A stretch of 64,000 nucleotides of DNA, taken from contig JAHZFL010000001.1 in NCBI GenBank assembly GCA_019421345.1, positions 151,252 to 215,251 of the forward strand, in the 5' to 3' direction. The notes under the pieces are model-generated. The model made no database searches, was not told where the DNA came from, and was given only the letters and a program-made list of their open reading frames with translations. Shown here in pieces: positions 52,623 through 62,211 of this stretch (position 1 is its first letter; each line of letters starts with the position of its first letter). The stretch is from Roseburia sp. Lineage in GTDB: Bacteria > Bacillota > Clostridia > Lachnospirales > Lachnospiraceae. Made by a program: the position numbers and the translations under genes.

Positions 52623-55082
52623 CTATAAAGAAACCGTAATCTTATCCAGATGCCAAATATCATCCACATACTCCTGTATCGTACGGTCAGATGAGAACTT
52701 GCCGCTGTGCGCCACATTTAAAATTGCGCTTTCTGCCCACGCTTCCCTGTCCTTATAATACGCCTCAACACGCGCCTGCGCCTCTGCATAGGAGTGGAAA
52801 TCCTTTAAGATAAAATAGGTGTCCGCATACTGTGTACACTGAGTATTGAGCAGTGAATTATACAGATCACGGAACAATTCCCTGTCATTGGGCGCATACG
52901 TTCCGTCAATCAGTTGTGTCACCACACGATGAATCTTGGGATCGTTCTGAAAGATTTCCATTGGGTTGTAGTCACGGCTGCGCTCATGTGCAATAACCTC
53001 ATCCGAGCTCATTCCAAAGATAAACATGTTTTCCATGCCTACCTCCTCCGCCATCTCCACATTCGCCCCGTCCATCGTACCAAGCGTCAGCGCACCGTTT
53101 AACATGAACTTCATGTTGCCCGTTCCCGACGCCTCCTTGCTTGCCGTTGAAATCTGTTCGCTGACATCTGCCGCCGCAAAAATCCACTCAGCATTTGACA
53201 CGCGGTAATCCTCAATAAACACCACCTTAAGCTTTCCGCCGATGCTGCCGTCATTGTTAATGACCTCCGCAACGCTGTTGATCAGCTTGATCGTCAATTT
53301 TGCATTCCGGTAGCCGGCGGCAGCCTTTGCTCCAAAGATAAATGTCCTCGGATAGAAGTCCATCTGCGGCTGCTCCTTGATTTTATTATATAAATACATC
53401 ACATGCAAAATATTCAAAAGCTGCCTCTTATACTCATGGAGACGCTTGACCTGCACGTCAAAAATAGAGCGCGGATCGACCTCGATGCCGTTGTGCTCCT
53501 TGATATATTTTGCAAGACGCACCTTATTACAGTATTTGATGTCCATAAATTCCTGTCTTGCCTGCGCATCCTTCGCACAAGGAGCAAGCGCCTCAAGACG
53601 GGAGAGCTCCGTGATCCAGCCGTCTCCGATATGACCTGTCACCCAGTCAGCCAAAAGCGGATTTCCATGCATTAAGAAACGTCTCTGTGTGATACCGTTT
53701 GTCTTATTATGAAACTTCTGTGGGAACATCTCATAAAAATCACGAAGCTGTTCCTTCTTTAAAATTTCTGTGTGCAGTCTTGCCACTCCGTTGACGGAAT
53801 AACCGGCTGCAATCGCCAGATGCGCCATCTTGACCTGACCGTCACGCAGGATTTCCATGCGTTCTACTTTTCCCTCATCTCCCGGAAACTGCTCTCTGAT
53901 CTTTAAAACAAAACGGCGGTTGATTTCTTCCACAATCTGATAAATACGCGGAAGCAGCCGGGAAAAAATTTCAATCGGCCATTTTTCCAATGCCTCTGCC
54001 ATAATCGTGTGATTCGTATAAGCACAGGTCTTTGTCGTAATCTCCCATGCCTCATCCCAGCCTAAGCCTTCTTCATCCATAAGAATACGCATCAGCTCTG
54101 CCACCGCCACGGTCGGATGCGTATCGTTTAACTGGAACGCCACCTTCTCCGGCAGTCTGTGAATGTCGCTGTGGTTTTTCTTATAGCGGGCAAGCGCACG
54201 CTGCACACTTGCCGAAACAAAGAAATACTGCTGCTTTAAGCGCAGTTCCTTACCCGCCGTATGATTATCATTCGGGTAGAGCACCTCAACCAGATTTCTT
54301 GCAAGATTCTGCTGCTCGACCGCCTTCATGTAATCGCCCTTATCAAAGGAATCGAGTTCAAAGTCCTCCTTCGCCTCTGCATCCCAAATCATCAGAGAGT
54401 TTACCACATTGTTGCCGTAACCGACAATCGGCATATCATAAGGAACGGCAAGCACCGACTGGTAGCCCTCGTGCACGAAGCGCAGACTGCCATCCGAACC
54501 TCCCTCGGTACGCACATGTCCTCCGAACCTTACTTCGTAGGTGTATTCCGGTCTGCGCAGTTCAAACGGATAGCCGTTTTTTAACCAGTTATCCGGCATC
54601 TCCACCTGAAAGCCGTCCTGAATCGTCTGCTTAAACATTCCGTAGCGGTAACGGATGCCGCAGCCATAGGCTGCGTATCCAAGCGTGGCCAGTGATTCCA
54701 AAAAACATGCCGCCAGACGTCCAAGACCTCCGTTGCCAAGCGCAGGATCGGGCTCCTGATCCTCGATCACATCAAGGTTCAGCCCGATTTCCTCCAGTGC
54801 CTCCTTCACCTCCCGGTATGCCTTTAGGTTGATCAGGTTATTGCCAAGCGCGCGCCCCATCAGAAATTCCATCGACATATAATAAACGATCTTCGGATCC
54901 TGCTTCTCGTACGCCTGTTGTGTTGCCAGCCACCTGTCATTGATCTCATCCTTGACTGCATAGGACACCGCCTGAAAAATCTCCTGCTGACTTGCTTCCT
55001 CCAGCGTCTTGCGATAGAGATTTTTGAGATTCTCCTTTATTTCCCGGATAAACGCTTCCTTCTCAAACACCGTTTCCCTCAT
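52623..55082 (-). CDS. glgP: Glycogen/starch/maltodextrin phosphorylase
   Basis: An 819-residue PLP enzyme releasing glucose-1-phosphate from alpha-glucans. Motifs: MEFLMGRALGNNLINL, PDPALGNGGLGRLAACFLESLATLG, and the PLP-lysine region EASGTGNMKFMLNGALTLGTMDGANVE. The length equals that of typical bacterial phosphorylases. I chose the ATG at 55082, preceded by AGGAGGCGTCCGGAAA; this start overlaps the ileS stop codon (ATGA). No glycogen synthesis genes are adjacent, so placement after ileS is unusual. Confidence 0.95.
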   Translation of the reverse strand: MRETVFEKEAFIREIKENLKNLYRKTLEEASQQEIFQAVSYAVKDEINDRWLATQQAYEKQDPKIVYYMSMEFLMGRALGNNLINLKAYREVKEALEEIGLNLDVIEDQEPDPALGNGGLGRLAACFLESLATLGYAAYGCGIRYRYGMFKQTIQDGFQVEMPDNWLKNGYPFELRRPEYTYEVRFGGHVRTEGGSDGSLRFVHEGYQSVLAVPYDMPIVGYGNNVVNSLMIWDAEAKEDFELDSFDKGDYMKAVEQQNLARNLVEVLYPNDNHTAGKELRLKQQYFFVSASVQRALARYKKNHSDIHRLPEKVAFQLNDTHPTVAVAELMRILMDEEGLGWDEAWEITTKTCAYTNHTIMAEALEKWPIEIFSRLLPRIYQIVEEINRRFVLKIREQFPGDEGKVERMEILRDGQVKMAHLAIAAGYSVNGVARLHTEILKKEQLRDFYEMFPQKFHNKTNGITQRRFLMHGNPLLADWVTGHIGDGWITELSRLEALAPCAKDAQARQEFMDIKYCNKVRLAKYIKEHNGIEVDPRSIFDVQVKRLHEYKRQLLNILHVMYLYNKIKEQPQMDFYPRTFIFGAKAAAGYRNAKLTIKLINSVAEVINNDGSIGGKLKVVFIEDYRVSNAEWIFAAADVSEQISTASKEASGTGNMKFMLNGALTLGTMDGANVEMAEEVGMENMFIFGMSSDEVIAHERSRDYNPMEIFQNDPKIHRVVTQLIDGTYAPNDRELFRDLYNSLLNTQCTQYADTYFILKDFHSYAEAQARVEAYYKDREAWAESAILNVAHSGKFSSDRTIQEYVDDIWHLDKITVSL

Positions 55083-58000
55083 TTTCCGGACGCCTCCTTT
55101 TTTACTCCCAGAAGGACATACTCGCCGTTGATATTCCATTCCTTCCGATAGATTTCCTCACACTCCGGCACTTCCCCTGTCAATGCCTGTGCCAGCACCT
55201 CTTTTTGAATTGTCTCGCCGTATTTATGAAAAATATCATTCAGCTTTTCATTCGCCGCATAGAATACGGCAATCTGATCCATGACTTCAAACCCGGCTTC
55301 CTTGCGCATCGTCTGAAGCTTGCTCGTCAGCTCACGGACAAAGCCTTCCTCGATCAGCTCCGGCGTAAGGTTTGTGTCAAGCACAACTGTCACCGTATTA
55401 TCACCCTCTGTGACATAGCCCTCTGTCTGCGCCATCGTAATCAGCAGATCCTCCTCCGCAAGCTTTACTTCATCACTCACAGACGGCAGGGTGAGCACGC
55501 CGTTTGCTTTTAACTCTGCCATTGCCGCATTGCCGTCAAGCTCCGCAAGCGCTTTTTGAATCTGCCCTAGGAACTTTCCGTATTTTGGTCCTACCGTGCG
55601 AAGCTGCGGCTTAAAGGTATAGCTGGTGTAACTGCTTACATCATCGGTGAAGCTTACCTTCTTCACGTTAAGCTCATCCTCAATGATCTCCGTAAAGAAA
55701 TTTGAAAGCTCCATCGGCGCTTTTACAAACATATTTCCAATCGGCTGTCGGTTCTTGATATTTGCAGCGTTACGGCACGCACGCCCCATCACAACAATCT
55801 TAAGAACCGCATCCATATTTTTCTCTAAGTCCGCATCAATATAAGCCTCGTTTGCCGTCGGGAAATCGCATAGGTGAATGCTCTCCGGCGCATTCGCATC
55901 GATCGAGCATACCAGATTCCGGTAAATATCCTCTGTCATAAACGGAATCATTGGCGCGGCGCACTTACAGATCGTAACAAGGGAAGTATAAAGCGTCATA
56001 TAAGCATTCACCTTATCCTGCTCCATACCCTTCGCCCAGAAACGCTCGCGGCTTCTTCTGACATACCAGTTGCTCATATCATCCACGAAATCATCCAGCG
56101 CTCTTGCCGCCTCCGGAATCCGGTAATTGCCCAGATCATGATCCACTTCCTTGATGACTGTATTCAGCTTTGAGAGCAGCCACTTATCCATGACGGAAAG
56201 CTTCTCATAATCAAGCGTATATTTTGTCGCATCAAATCCGTCGATATTCGCATAGAGCACGAAGAACGCATAGGTATTCCACAGCGTGCCCATAAACTTG
56301 CGCTGTCCCTCCTGCACGACTTTTCCGTGGAAACGGTTCGGCAGCCACGGTGCGCTGTTAATGTAGAAATACCAGCGGATCGCATCTGCCCCATACTTCT
56401 CCAACGCCTCAAACGGATCGACGGCATTTCCCTTGGACTTACTCATTTTCTGCCCGTTCTCATCCTGCACATGACCAAGTACGATCACATTCTCATAAGG
56501 CGCTTTGTTAAACAGCAGCGTGGACTCCGCCATCAGGGAGTAGAACCAGCCTCTTGTCTGATCGACCGCCTCGGAGATAAACTTCGCCGGGAACTGCTGC
56601 GCAAAAAGCTCCTGATTCTCAAACGGATAATGATGCTGTGCAAACGGCATCGCACCGGAATCAAACCAGCAGTCGATCACCTCCGGCACGCGCCGCATCG
56701 TCTTCCCGCAGTCCGGACAGGTAAAGGTAACCTCATCAATATACGGGCGGTGCAGCTCCACCTTTGCATCGTCTGGATTACCCGTTCTCTGCGCAAGCTC
56801 CGCGCGGCTTCCAATCGACTCCTGATGTCCGCAGTCCTCGCACTCCCAGATATTTAACGGCGTTCCCCAGTAACGGTTCCGGGAGATCCCCCAGTCCTGA
56901 ATATTTTCAAGCCAGTCGCCAAAACGTCCCTTTCCGATCGACGCAGGGATCCAGTTTACCGTATTATTGTTACGGATCAGATTGTCCTTCACCGCCGTCA
57001 TCTTGACAAACCACGACTCCCTTGCATAGTAGATCAGCGGGGTATCGCAGCGCCAGCAATGCGGATAATCATGCTCAAACTTCGGCGCGTCAAAAAGTTT
57101 CCCCTCCGTCTCTAAATCCTTTAGGATGACAGGGTCTGCCTTCTTTACAAAGATTCCCGCATACGGGGTCTCCTTCGTCAACTCACCCTTGCCGTCTACA
57201 AACTGCACAAACGGAAGGTCATAATTTCTTCCAACCCGCGCATCGTCCTCACCAAATGCCGGCGCAGTATGAACGATACCCGTACCGTCCGACATCGTAA
57301 CATAACTGTCGCAGGTTACGAAATGCCCTTTCTTTTTCTGTTTTGCGGCAGCCTCTCCCGTACATGCAAACAGCGGCTCATACGCCTTATATTCCAAATC
57401 CTTTCCGGTACAGGTCTCTAAGATTTCATATGCCTTTTGTTCGCCCGCTTCGTTATCATCCTCTTTGCCAGCAAGCTTGCCGAGCACCTGATCAAGCAGC
57501 GCCTGTGCCATATAATAGGTGCATCCGTCTGCCGCCTTTACTTTACAGTAGGTCTCGTCCGGATTGACACAGAGCGCCACGTTCGACGGAAGCGTCCACG
57601 GGGTCGTCGTCCATGCCAGAAAATAAGCGTCCTCGCCCACAACTTTAAAACGGACAACCGCAGAGCGCTCCTTCACGCTCTTGTAGCCCTGCGCAACCTC
57701 CTGCGAGGAAAGCGGCGTTCCGCATCGCGGACAGTATGGTACGATCTTAAATCCCTTGTACAAAAGCTTCTTATCCCAAATCTGCTTTAACGCCCACCAC
57801 TCAGACTCGATAAAATCATCATCATAGGTCACATAGGGGTCATCCATATCTGCCCAGAAACCGACAGTCCCTGAGAAATCCTCCCACATCCCCTTATATT
57901 TCCAAACAGATTCCTTGCATTTTCTGATGAACGGCTCCATGCCGTATTCTTCAATCTGCTCCTTACCGTTTAAGCCGAGCAGCTTCTCCACCTCAAGCTC

Positions 58001-58276
58001 TACCGGAAGTCCATGCGTATCCCAGCCCGCCTTGCGCGGCACATATTTGCCCTTCATCGTCTGGTATCTCGGAATCATATCCTTGATCACACGCGTCAAA
58101 ACGTGACCGATGTGCGGCTTGCCGTTTGCCGTCGGCGGTCCGTCATAAAACGTATAGGTCTCCCCCTCCTTGCGGTTTTCCATACTTTTGCGGAAGATGT
58201 CATTCTCCTCCCAAAATTTCTCCACCTGCTTTTCTCTGTCCACAAAATTCAAATTTGCGTCTACCTTGTTGTACAT
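55079..58276 (-). CDS. ileS: Isoleucyl-tRNA synthetase
   Basis: A 1065-residue class I synthetase charging tRNA-Ile. The HIGH motif is in PPTANGKPHIGHVLTRV, the class I signature KMSKS in QKMSKSKGNAVDPF, the editing (CP1) domain spans about 190-400 with CPRCGTPLSSQEVAQGYK nearby, and a C-terminal anticodon-binding domain follows. Length and absence of a C-terminal Cys4 zinc motif fit the eukaryote-like type found in many Clostridia, often linked to mupirocin insensitivity. I chose the ATG at 58276 with GGAGGCTGGC upstream; an upstream frame runs into repeat DNA. A T-box riboswitch precedes it. Confidence 0.97.
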   Translation of the reverse strand: MYNKVDANLNFVDREKQVEKFWEENDIFRKSMENRKEGETYTFYDGPPTANGKPHIGHVLTRVIKDMIPRYQTMKGKYVPRKAGWDTHGLPVELEVEKLLGLNGKEQIEEYGMEPFIRKCKESVWKYKGMWEDFSGTVGFWADMDDPYVTYDDDFIESEWWALKQIWDKKLLYKGFKIVPYCPRCGTPLSSQEVAQGYKSVKERSAVVRFKVVGEDAYFLAWTTTPWTLPSNVALCVNPDETYCKVKAADGCTYYMAQALLDQVLGKLAGKEDDNEAGEQKAYEILETCTGKDLEYKAYEPLFACTGEAAAKQKKKGHFVTCDSYVTMSDGTGIVHTAPAFGEDDARVGRNYDLPFVQFVDGKGELTKETPYAGIFVKKADPVILKDLETEGKLFDAPKFEHDYPHCWRCDTPLIYYARESWFVKMTAVKDNLIRNNNTVNWIPASIGKGRFGDWLENIQDWGISRNRYWGTPLNIWECEDCGHQESIGSRAELAQRTGNPDDAKVELHRPYIDEVTFTCPDCGKTMRRVPEVIDCWFDSGAMPFAQHHYPFENQELFAQQFPAKFISEAVDQTRGWFYSLMAESTLLFNKAPYENVIVLGHVQDENGQKMSKSKGNAVDPFEALEKYGADAIRWYFYINSAPWLPNRFHGKVVQEGQRKFMGTLWNTYAFFVLYANIDGFDATKYTLDYEKLSVMDKWLLSKLNTVIKEVDHDLGNYRIPEAARALDDFVDDMSNWYVRRSRERFWAKGMEQDKVNAYMTLYTSLVTICKCAAPMIPFMTEDIYRNLVCSIDANAPESIHLCDFPTANEAYIDADLEKNMDAVLKIVVMGRACRNAANIKNRQPIGNMFVKAPMELSNFFTEIIEDELNVKKVSFTDDVSSYTSYTFKPQLRTVGPKYGKFLGQIQKALAELDGNAAMAELKANGVLTLPSVSDEVKLAEEDLLITMAQTEGYVTEGDNTVTVVLDTNLTPELIEEGFVRELTSKLQTMRKEAGFEVMDQIAVFYAANEKLNDIFHKYGETIQKEVLAQALTGEVPECEEIYRKEWNINGEYVLLGVKKEASGK

Positions 58277-58325
58277 GCCAGCCTCCATAATTCTGCTTAA
58301 ATTTGGAAAATATATTTTTCTCTCA

Positions 58326-58457
58326 TAGAAAAAAGTATCTCGCTTGCGAGATTCCCCGCCTGCGGCGGGTCGCAGCTGCGACACAGTTCCATTCCGCCAC
58401 AGTGCGATCCCCCGGAGGGTTTTTCTTTATAGGGAACAAAGTTTCCTATAAAGAAAA
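58326..58457. repeat. Interspersed modular repeat inside the ileS leader
   Basis: A copy with the same modules as 26791-27081: a small dyad (ATCTCGCTTGCGAGAT), GGCGGGTCGCA with TGCGACA, then CCATTCCGCCACAGTGCGAT, CCCCCGGAGGGTTT, and a copy-specific hairpin (TTCTTTATAGGGAAC with its complement). It separates the T-box terminator from the ileS ribosome binding site. Confidence 0.85.
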
Positions 58458-58768
58458 AAACGGCTCTTATCCTGTAAATAGGACGAGAGCCGTTGATCGT
58501 AACCACCTAAATACCATGTACGAGGACCTTCCCTCTTAGCTGCTGCAGCCAAATCACAGACGGCATAATCTGCCCTCAAAGAAAATCCTGATACCCGTTT
58601 CCTGTAACGCGGAAAAAACGTCAGCGCCTACTCTGCCGCGGCATTTCGGACTGCAACTTAGAAGTGATATTCCCTGAGATGGTACTGATACCGGTTTCCA
58701 CCCTCCCCGGCTCTCTGTCATGTTCCGCACATCAGGTACTGTCTTCATCATCGTCTTTACAAACTATT
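58454..58768 (-). promoter_or_regulatory. T-box riboswitch (Ile) controlling ileS
   Basis: Read on the minus strand, a structured leader starts below the promoter at 58772-58800. The specifier AATATCAC contains the Ile codon AUC at 58666-58668. The T-box element lies near 58496-58512 (TTTAGGTGGTTACGATC), with UGGU able to pair with the uncharged ACCA end of tRNA-Ile. It is followed by a terminator (AACGGCTCTCGTCC with GGATAAGAGCCGTTTTTTT, 58454-58494). Uncharged tRNA-Ile would favour the antiterminator and ileS expression. Members of this class usually sit directly before the gene; here about 180 bp of repeat-containing DNA intervene. Confidence 0.9.
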
Positions 58769-58771
58769 TTT

Positions 58772-58800
58772 AGTATATAGTTATCCACTACCCTTGTCAA
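58772..58800 (-). promoter_or_regulatory. Promoter of the ileS T-box transcript
   Basis: On the minus strand TTGACA (58795-58800), a 17-bp spacer and TATACT (58772-58777). It lies just downstream of the DHH gene stop codon. Confidence 0.9.
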
Positions 58801-58827
58801 GTGGTTTTGCGCGCTGCCCCACGGCAT

Positions 58828-59799
58828 TTACCGCCACTCTCCGATCACTGCAACAAACCGCTCCTTGATCTCATCCAAAAGGATAACCTCCTCTTTTTCA
58901 TCTCCCGCAAACGTGACAAAGCCTCCTGCCATCTCGGCATGTCCGCCGCCGCTTCCAAGCCCCGCAAGCGCCTTGCTTACAATCTTACCGGCGTCCAATG
59001 ACGGTTTTTCACTGCGCACCGACAGTTGTACGCCGCCTTCCCTTCTCGCATAAACAACCGAAAAGGAGACCTCCTTTAACGCAAGCATAAAATCAGAAAT
59101 ATTCGCGATTACCGGACACCCCGCTCCGGCGTCCGCAAAGCTGATATTATCATATACCTCGATGCTCGCGATTGCCTTAGAATAAGCAACTAGGTCTTCA
59201 AAGCAAAGATTGCTGTTCTCCAGCATGTGGATCGTGTCATAATCACATAGATCATACATCCGGTAAGCCATTTCAAAATCAAGCTTTGATACGCCGCGCG
59301 ACAGATTATTTGTATCAATGCGTATCGCATAGGTGAGCGCCGTCGCTACGCTCCGGCTCATCGGCACATCATTTTCAAAAAAATACTGTGCCATGATCGT
59401 TGCACACGCCCCGACCTCCGGTCTTATATCACTAAAACGATACGGATATTTATCATTCTTCGGATGATGGTCGATGCAGATGATCTCATCGCCCGTCATA
59501 TTGATAATGTTGGAATTTCCCTTCTGCGCGTCTACCAGAATCACCTCATCCTCGTCTGTCAGCCGCGACTCCAAATCCTCAATATGCAGAAATTCCAGCC
59601 GCAACAGCTCCTGCAGCTTTTCGGTGCTGTAACGGTCAATTTTTCCCTTGTAGCAGATTGTCGATGAAATACCGCGTGCCTGCAATAAATTTTGCATTGC
59701 ATACGCGCTTGCGATCGCATCCGGATCCGGGAAATTGTGTGTCTGTATATAGACATGCTCTTTGTGAATCTCCCGCAAAAGTTCCTCTAATTTTGTCAT
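58828..59799 (-). CDS. DHH/DHHA1 phosphoesterase, probable nanoRNase/pAp-phosphatase-like
   Basis: A 323-residue metal-dependent phosphoesterase. Metal ligands are in THNFPDPDAIASAYAM (H21, D25, D27), VILVDAQ and CIDHHPKND (the DHH motif), and the DHHA1 domain ends with the substrate-binding GLGSGGGHAEMAGGF. NrnA relatives degrade short RNA or pAp. The segment between DHH and DHHA1 is of usual length. It lies 16 bp downstream of the HAD phosphatase gene, probably co-transcribed. Confidence 0.88.
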   Translation of the reverse strand: MTKLEELLREIHKEHVYIQTHNFPDPDAIASAYAMQNLLQARGISSTICYKGKIDRYSTEKLQELLRLEFLHIEDLESRLTDEDEVILVDAQKGNSNIINMTGDEIICIDHHPKNDKYPYRFSDIRPEVGACATIMAQYFFENDVPMSRSVATALTYAIRIDTNNLSRGVSKLDFEMAYRMYDLCDYDTIHMLENSNLCFEDLVAYSKAIASIEVYDNISFADAGAGCPVIANISDFMLALKEVSFSVVYARREGGVQLSVRSEKPSLDAGKIVSKALAGLGSGGGHAEMAGGFVTFAGDEKEEVILLDEIKERFVAVIGEWR

Positions 59800-59815
59800 A
59801 CTCTAACTGTACCTC

Positions 59816-60463
59816 TTATCTTTGTGCGTACACCTCGTCCAGATTAAGCTCCAACAGCTCACAAAGCGAGTGAATTGCCGGAACGTCTGCCGCTATCCTT
59901 CCAAAGCCATATGCCGCATGGACAAAAGCGACACCCGCCTCACAGCTTGCCTCGTAATCTCCCTGAATATCCCCGACGTAAACCGCCTGCTCCAACTGAT
60001 TGCGCTCAACTACAATTCGAATATTGTCTCCCTTCGGAAGCAGATTGTCACCATAGCATTGCTTATCGTCAATCGCATCCCACAGCTTGTAATGGTCAAG
60101 AAACGCTTCGATATAACCGGTCTGGCAGTTGCTGACGATCGATACATGGTATCCGCGCTCCCGCAGACTCCCAAAGGTCTTGCGCACACCGTCGTAGAGT
60201 ATTCCTCCGTGTTCCCGCAGATATTCATTTTCCAGCCTGCAGCATTGATCCAAAAGCTCCATACGCTCTTTTTTCGGCAATTCTCCAAACAAAATATCTG
60301 CCGCCACATCCATTGTCTTTCCCATGACGCTCTTAATGTCTGCCGTTTGAATCTCCTTTTTCAACAGACCGGATTCCTCTATCACAGACTTCCATGACTT
60401 TGCCACATTTTCGGCAGAATCCCATAGCGTTCCGTCCATGTCAAATATAATTCCTTTTTTCAT
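59816..60463 (-). CDS. HAD-family phosphatase (phosphoglycolate phosphatase-like)
   Basis: A 215-residue hydrolase. Motif I is IIFDMDGTLWDS with the nucleophile D8 and D10; motif II is SIVSNCQ; motif III/IV contains YGDNLLPKGDNI and VYVGDIQGDYEASCEAGV. An alpha-helical cap lies after motif I. Substrate cannot be assigned; phosphoglycolate or other small sugar phosphates are typical. I chose the ATG at 60463 (GGAG 7 nt upstream); an ATG two codons earlier is an equal alternative. Confidence 0.88.
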   Translation of the reverse strand: MKKGIIFDMDGTLWDSAENVAKSWKSVIEESGLLKKEIQTADIKSVMGKTMDVAADILFGELPKKERMELLDQCCRLENEYLREHGGILYDGVRKTFGSLRERGYHVSIVSNCQTGYIEAFLDHYKLWDAIDDKQCYGDNLLPKGDNIRIVVERNQLEQAVYVGDIQGDYEASCEAGVAFVHAAYGFGRIAADVPAIHSLCELLELNLDEVYAQR

Positions 60464-60590
60464 TCGCATGCTCCATTCTAAATCACGTCGTATTACCCGC
60501 TGTCGATTGCATGGACAGCGCTTCTTCTTTATTATAAAATTTTTTTGATTTTCTGGCAACTTAAAACTATCGCACATTTCTTCACAGAAA

Positions 60591-60623
60591 AGAGCCGTAC
60601 ACCCGGCAAGGATGTACGGCTCT
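60591..60623 (-). terminator. Terminator of the flagellin gene
   Basis: An 11-bp perfect inverted repeat AGAGCCGTACA / TGTACGGCTCT flanked by TTTTT and AAAA runs, about 55 bp beyond the flagellin stop codon. Confidence 0.92.
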
Positions 60624-60677
60624 TTTTGAATGAAAAATCTGTCCTTCTCTGTCTTATGAGGTTTTGATCAAAATAAA

Positions 60678-62081
60678 TTACTGCAGCAGCGCAAGAACAC
60701 CCTGTGTTGCCTGATTTGCCTGTGCAAGCATTGACTGACCTGCCTGTGCAAGGATGTTGTTCTTGCTGTATTCTACCATTGCTTCTGCCATGTCAGTGTC
60801 ACGGATGCGGGACTCGGATGCCGTTGTATTCTCCACTACGTTGTCAAGGTTTGCGATCGTGTGCTCTAAGCGGTTCTGTACTGCACCGAGTGCCGAACGC
60901 TGCTCGGAAACCTTTGCCAATGCGTCAGAGATCGCGTCAACCGCATAGGTTGCGGCTGCTCCTGTATCATCTGCGATGTTTAAGCCCTTGATTCCAAGAT
61001 AAGCGGAATCCATAGCGTTGACATCAACGATGATCTTATTTGTCATATCTGCATCTGCGCCGACCTGAAGGTTGAAGGAAAGCTTCTGGGAAACATCTGC
61101 GTAGCCCTTGTCAATGGTGAACTCTACTTTACCATTCGCCGGATTACCATGCGTAACTACTGCCTTATCACCATCCGCATTGGATACACCGATATTATTT
61201 GCCTTCAGCAGTTCATCCTCCATTAATTCATATGCCTTATTCGCTGTAATTACAGAAGAATTCACATCAGAAACACCATCCTGATCTGCATCTGCCCCCA
61301 TGCCAACCATTTTTGTACCATCAGCAAATTCCACAGTGCTTGTATCCTTAATAAGTGCTTTTAACTGAGCAAGGTCTGCTACCTTAACCTCGCCCTTGTC
61401 AAGGTCTGTTGTACCTGTATTTGCAACAACTTTATACTGCTTTCCGTCAATAGTTACCGTGTCGTTCTCTGCTTTAACATCAGCATCGAATTTATCTGTC
61501 ATTTCTTTCTTCGTAGAACCGACTGTATAGCCCTTTCCGCCGATTGTTACAGACTGACCGCTCTTTAATTCATCAATCGTAAAGGTTGCACTATCCAAGG
61601 TCTCTGTCATCGATCCCTTTAATCCGGCGTCATGTGCCTTCATGTACTCCTTCACAGTCGTCCCGTCGCCCTTGAGCAGATAGGTCTCGTTGAACTTTGT
61701 GGTCTCAGCTACACGATCGATCTCTGTTGTCAACTGTGCGATCTCGTTCTGAAGCGCCTGACGGTCTCCTACAGAGTTTGTTCCGTTGGATGCCTGTACT
61801 GCAAGCTCATTCATACGCTGCAGCATGGAATGCACCTCTGTCAACGCTCCCTCGGCTGTCTGCACTGCGGAAACACCATCCTGTGCGTTTGTTGATGCAC
61901 GGTCAAGTCCGCGGATCTGCTTTCTCATCTTCTCAGAGATCGTCAGACCTGCTGCATCGTCTGCTGCACGATTGATCCTGTAGCCGGAAGCCAGCTTTTC
62001 AGAGGACTTTGCCTGCTGACCTGTTGTAACTCCAAGCATTCTGTTTGCGTTCATCGCGGTTAAATTGTGTTGTACTACCAT
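60678..62081 (-). CDS. Flagellin
   Basis: A 467-residue filament subunit. The conserved N-terminal D0/D1 region (VQHNLTAMNANRMLG, LASGYRINRAADDAAGLTIS, about 1-145) includes the classical TLR5-contact stretch in ELAVQASNGTNS. The C-terminal D1/D0 region (about 385-467: LGAVQNRLEHTIANLDNVVE to SMLAQANQATQGVLALLQ) is likewise conserved. The middle (about 150-380) is a variable D2/D3 insert rich in Asp, Lys and Thr. The start ATG at 62081 follows ACGGAGGTAAAAGGAT. It lies 184 bp downstream of csrA; no clear sigma-28 promoter is visible in that gap. Export is flagellar, without a signal peptide. Confidence 0.97.
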   Translation of the reverse strand: MVVQHNLTAMNANRMLGVTTGQQAKSSEKLASGYRINRAADDAAGLTISEKMRKQIRGLDRASTNAQDGVSAVQTAEGALTEVHSMLQRMNELAVQASNGTNSVGDRQALQNEIAQLTTEIDRVAETTKFNETYLLKGDGTTVKEYMKAHDAGLKGSMTETLDSATFTIDELKSGQSVTIGGKGYTVGSTKKEMTDKFDADVKAENDTVTIDGKQYKVVANTGTTDLDKGEVKVADLAQLKALIKDTSTVEFADGTKMVGMGADADQDGVSDVNSSVITANKAYELMEDELLKANNIGVSNADGDKAVVTHGNPANGKVEFTIDKGYADVSQKLSFNLQVGADADMTNKIIVDVNAMDSAYLGIKGLNIADDTGAAATYAVDAISDALAKVSEQRSALGAVQNRLEHTIANLDNVVENTTASESRIRDTDMAEAMVEYSKNNILAQAGQSMLAQANQATQGVLALLQ

Positions 62082-62185
62082 ATCCTTTTACCTCCGTGTG
62101 ATAAACAACGGGCATTTCTCTTTTTGGAACTGCCCTTTTGTTAATAATGTTACGCCGTATCAGGCGCCCGCCTTTGCGGTATTCC

Positions 62186-62199
62186 GGGAATCCGTTCCC
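62186..62199 (-). promoter_or_regulatory. Predicted CsrA-binding hairpin in the flagellin leader
   Basis: On the minus strand GGGAA-CGGA-TTCCC presents GGA in a 4-nt loop on a 5-bp perfect stem, the preferred CsrA target. A second GGA is in the flagellin ribosome binding site (ACGGAGG), so one CsrA dimer could bridge the two, as in the Bacillus hag leader. Confidence 0.6.
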
Positions 62200-62211
62200 A
62201 AAAAATATAAC

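Noticed and set aside
58276..58384. An N-terminal extension of IleS
   Set aside because: The added residues come from the interspersed repeat; the ATG at 58276 has the ribosome binding site and the conserved N-terminus.
58554..58751. A 65-residue minus-strand protein
   Set aside because: It overlaps the T-box leader, whose structural elements explain the sequence.
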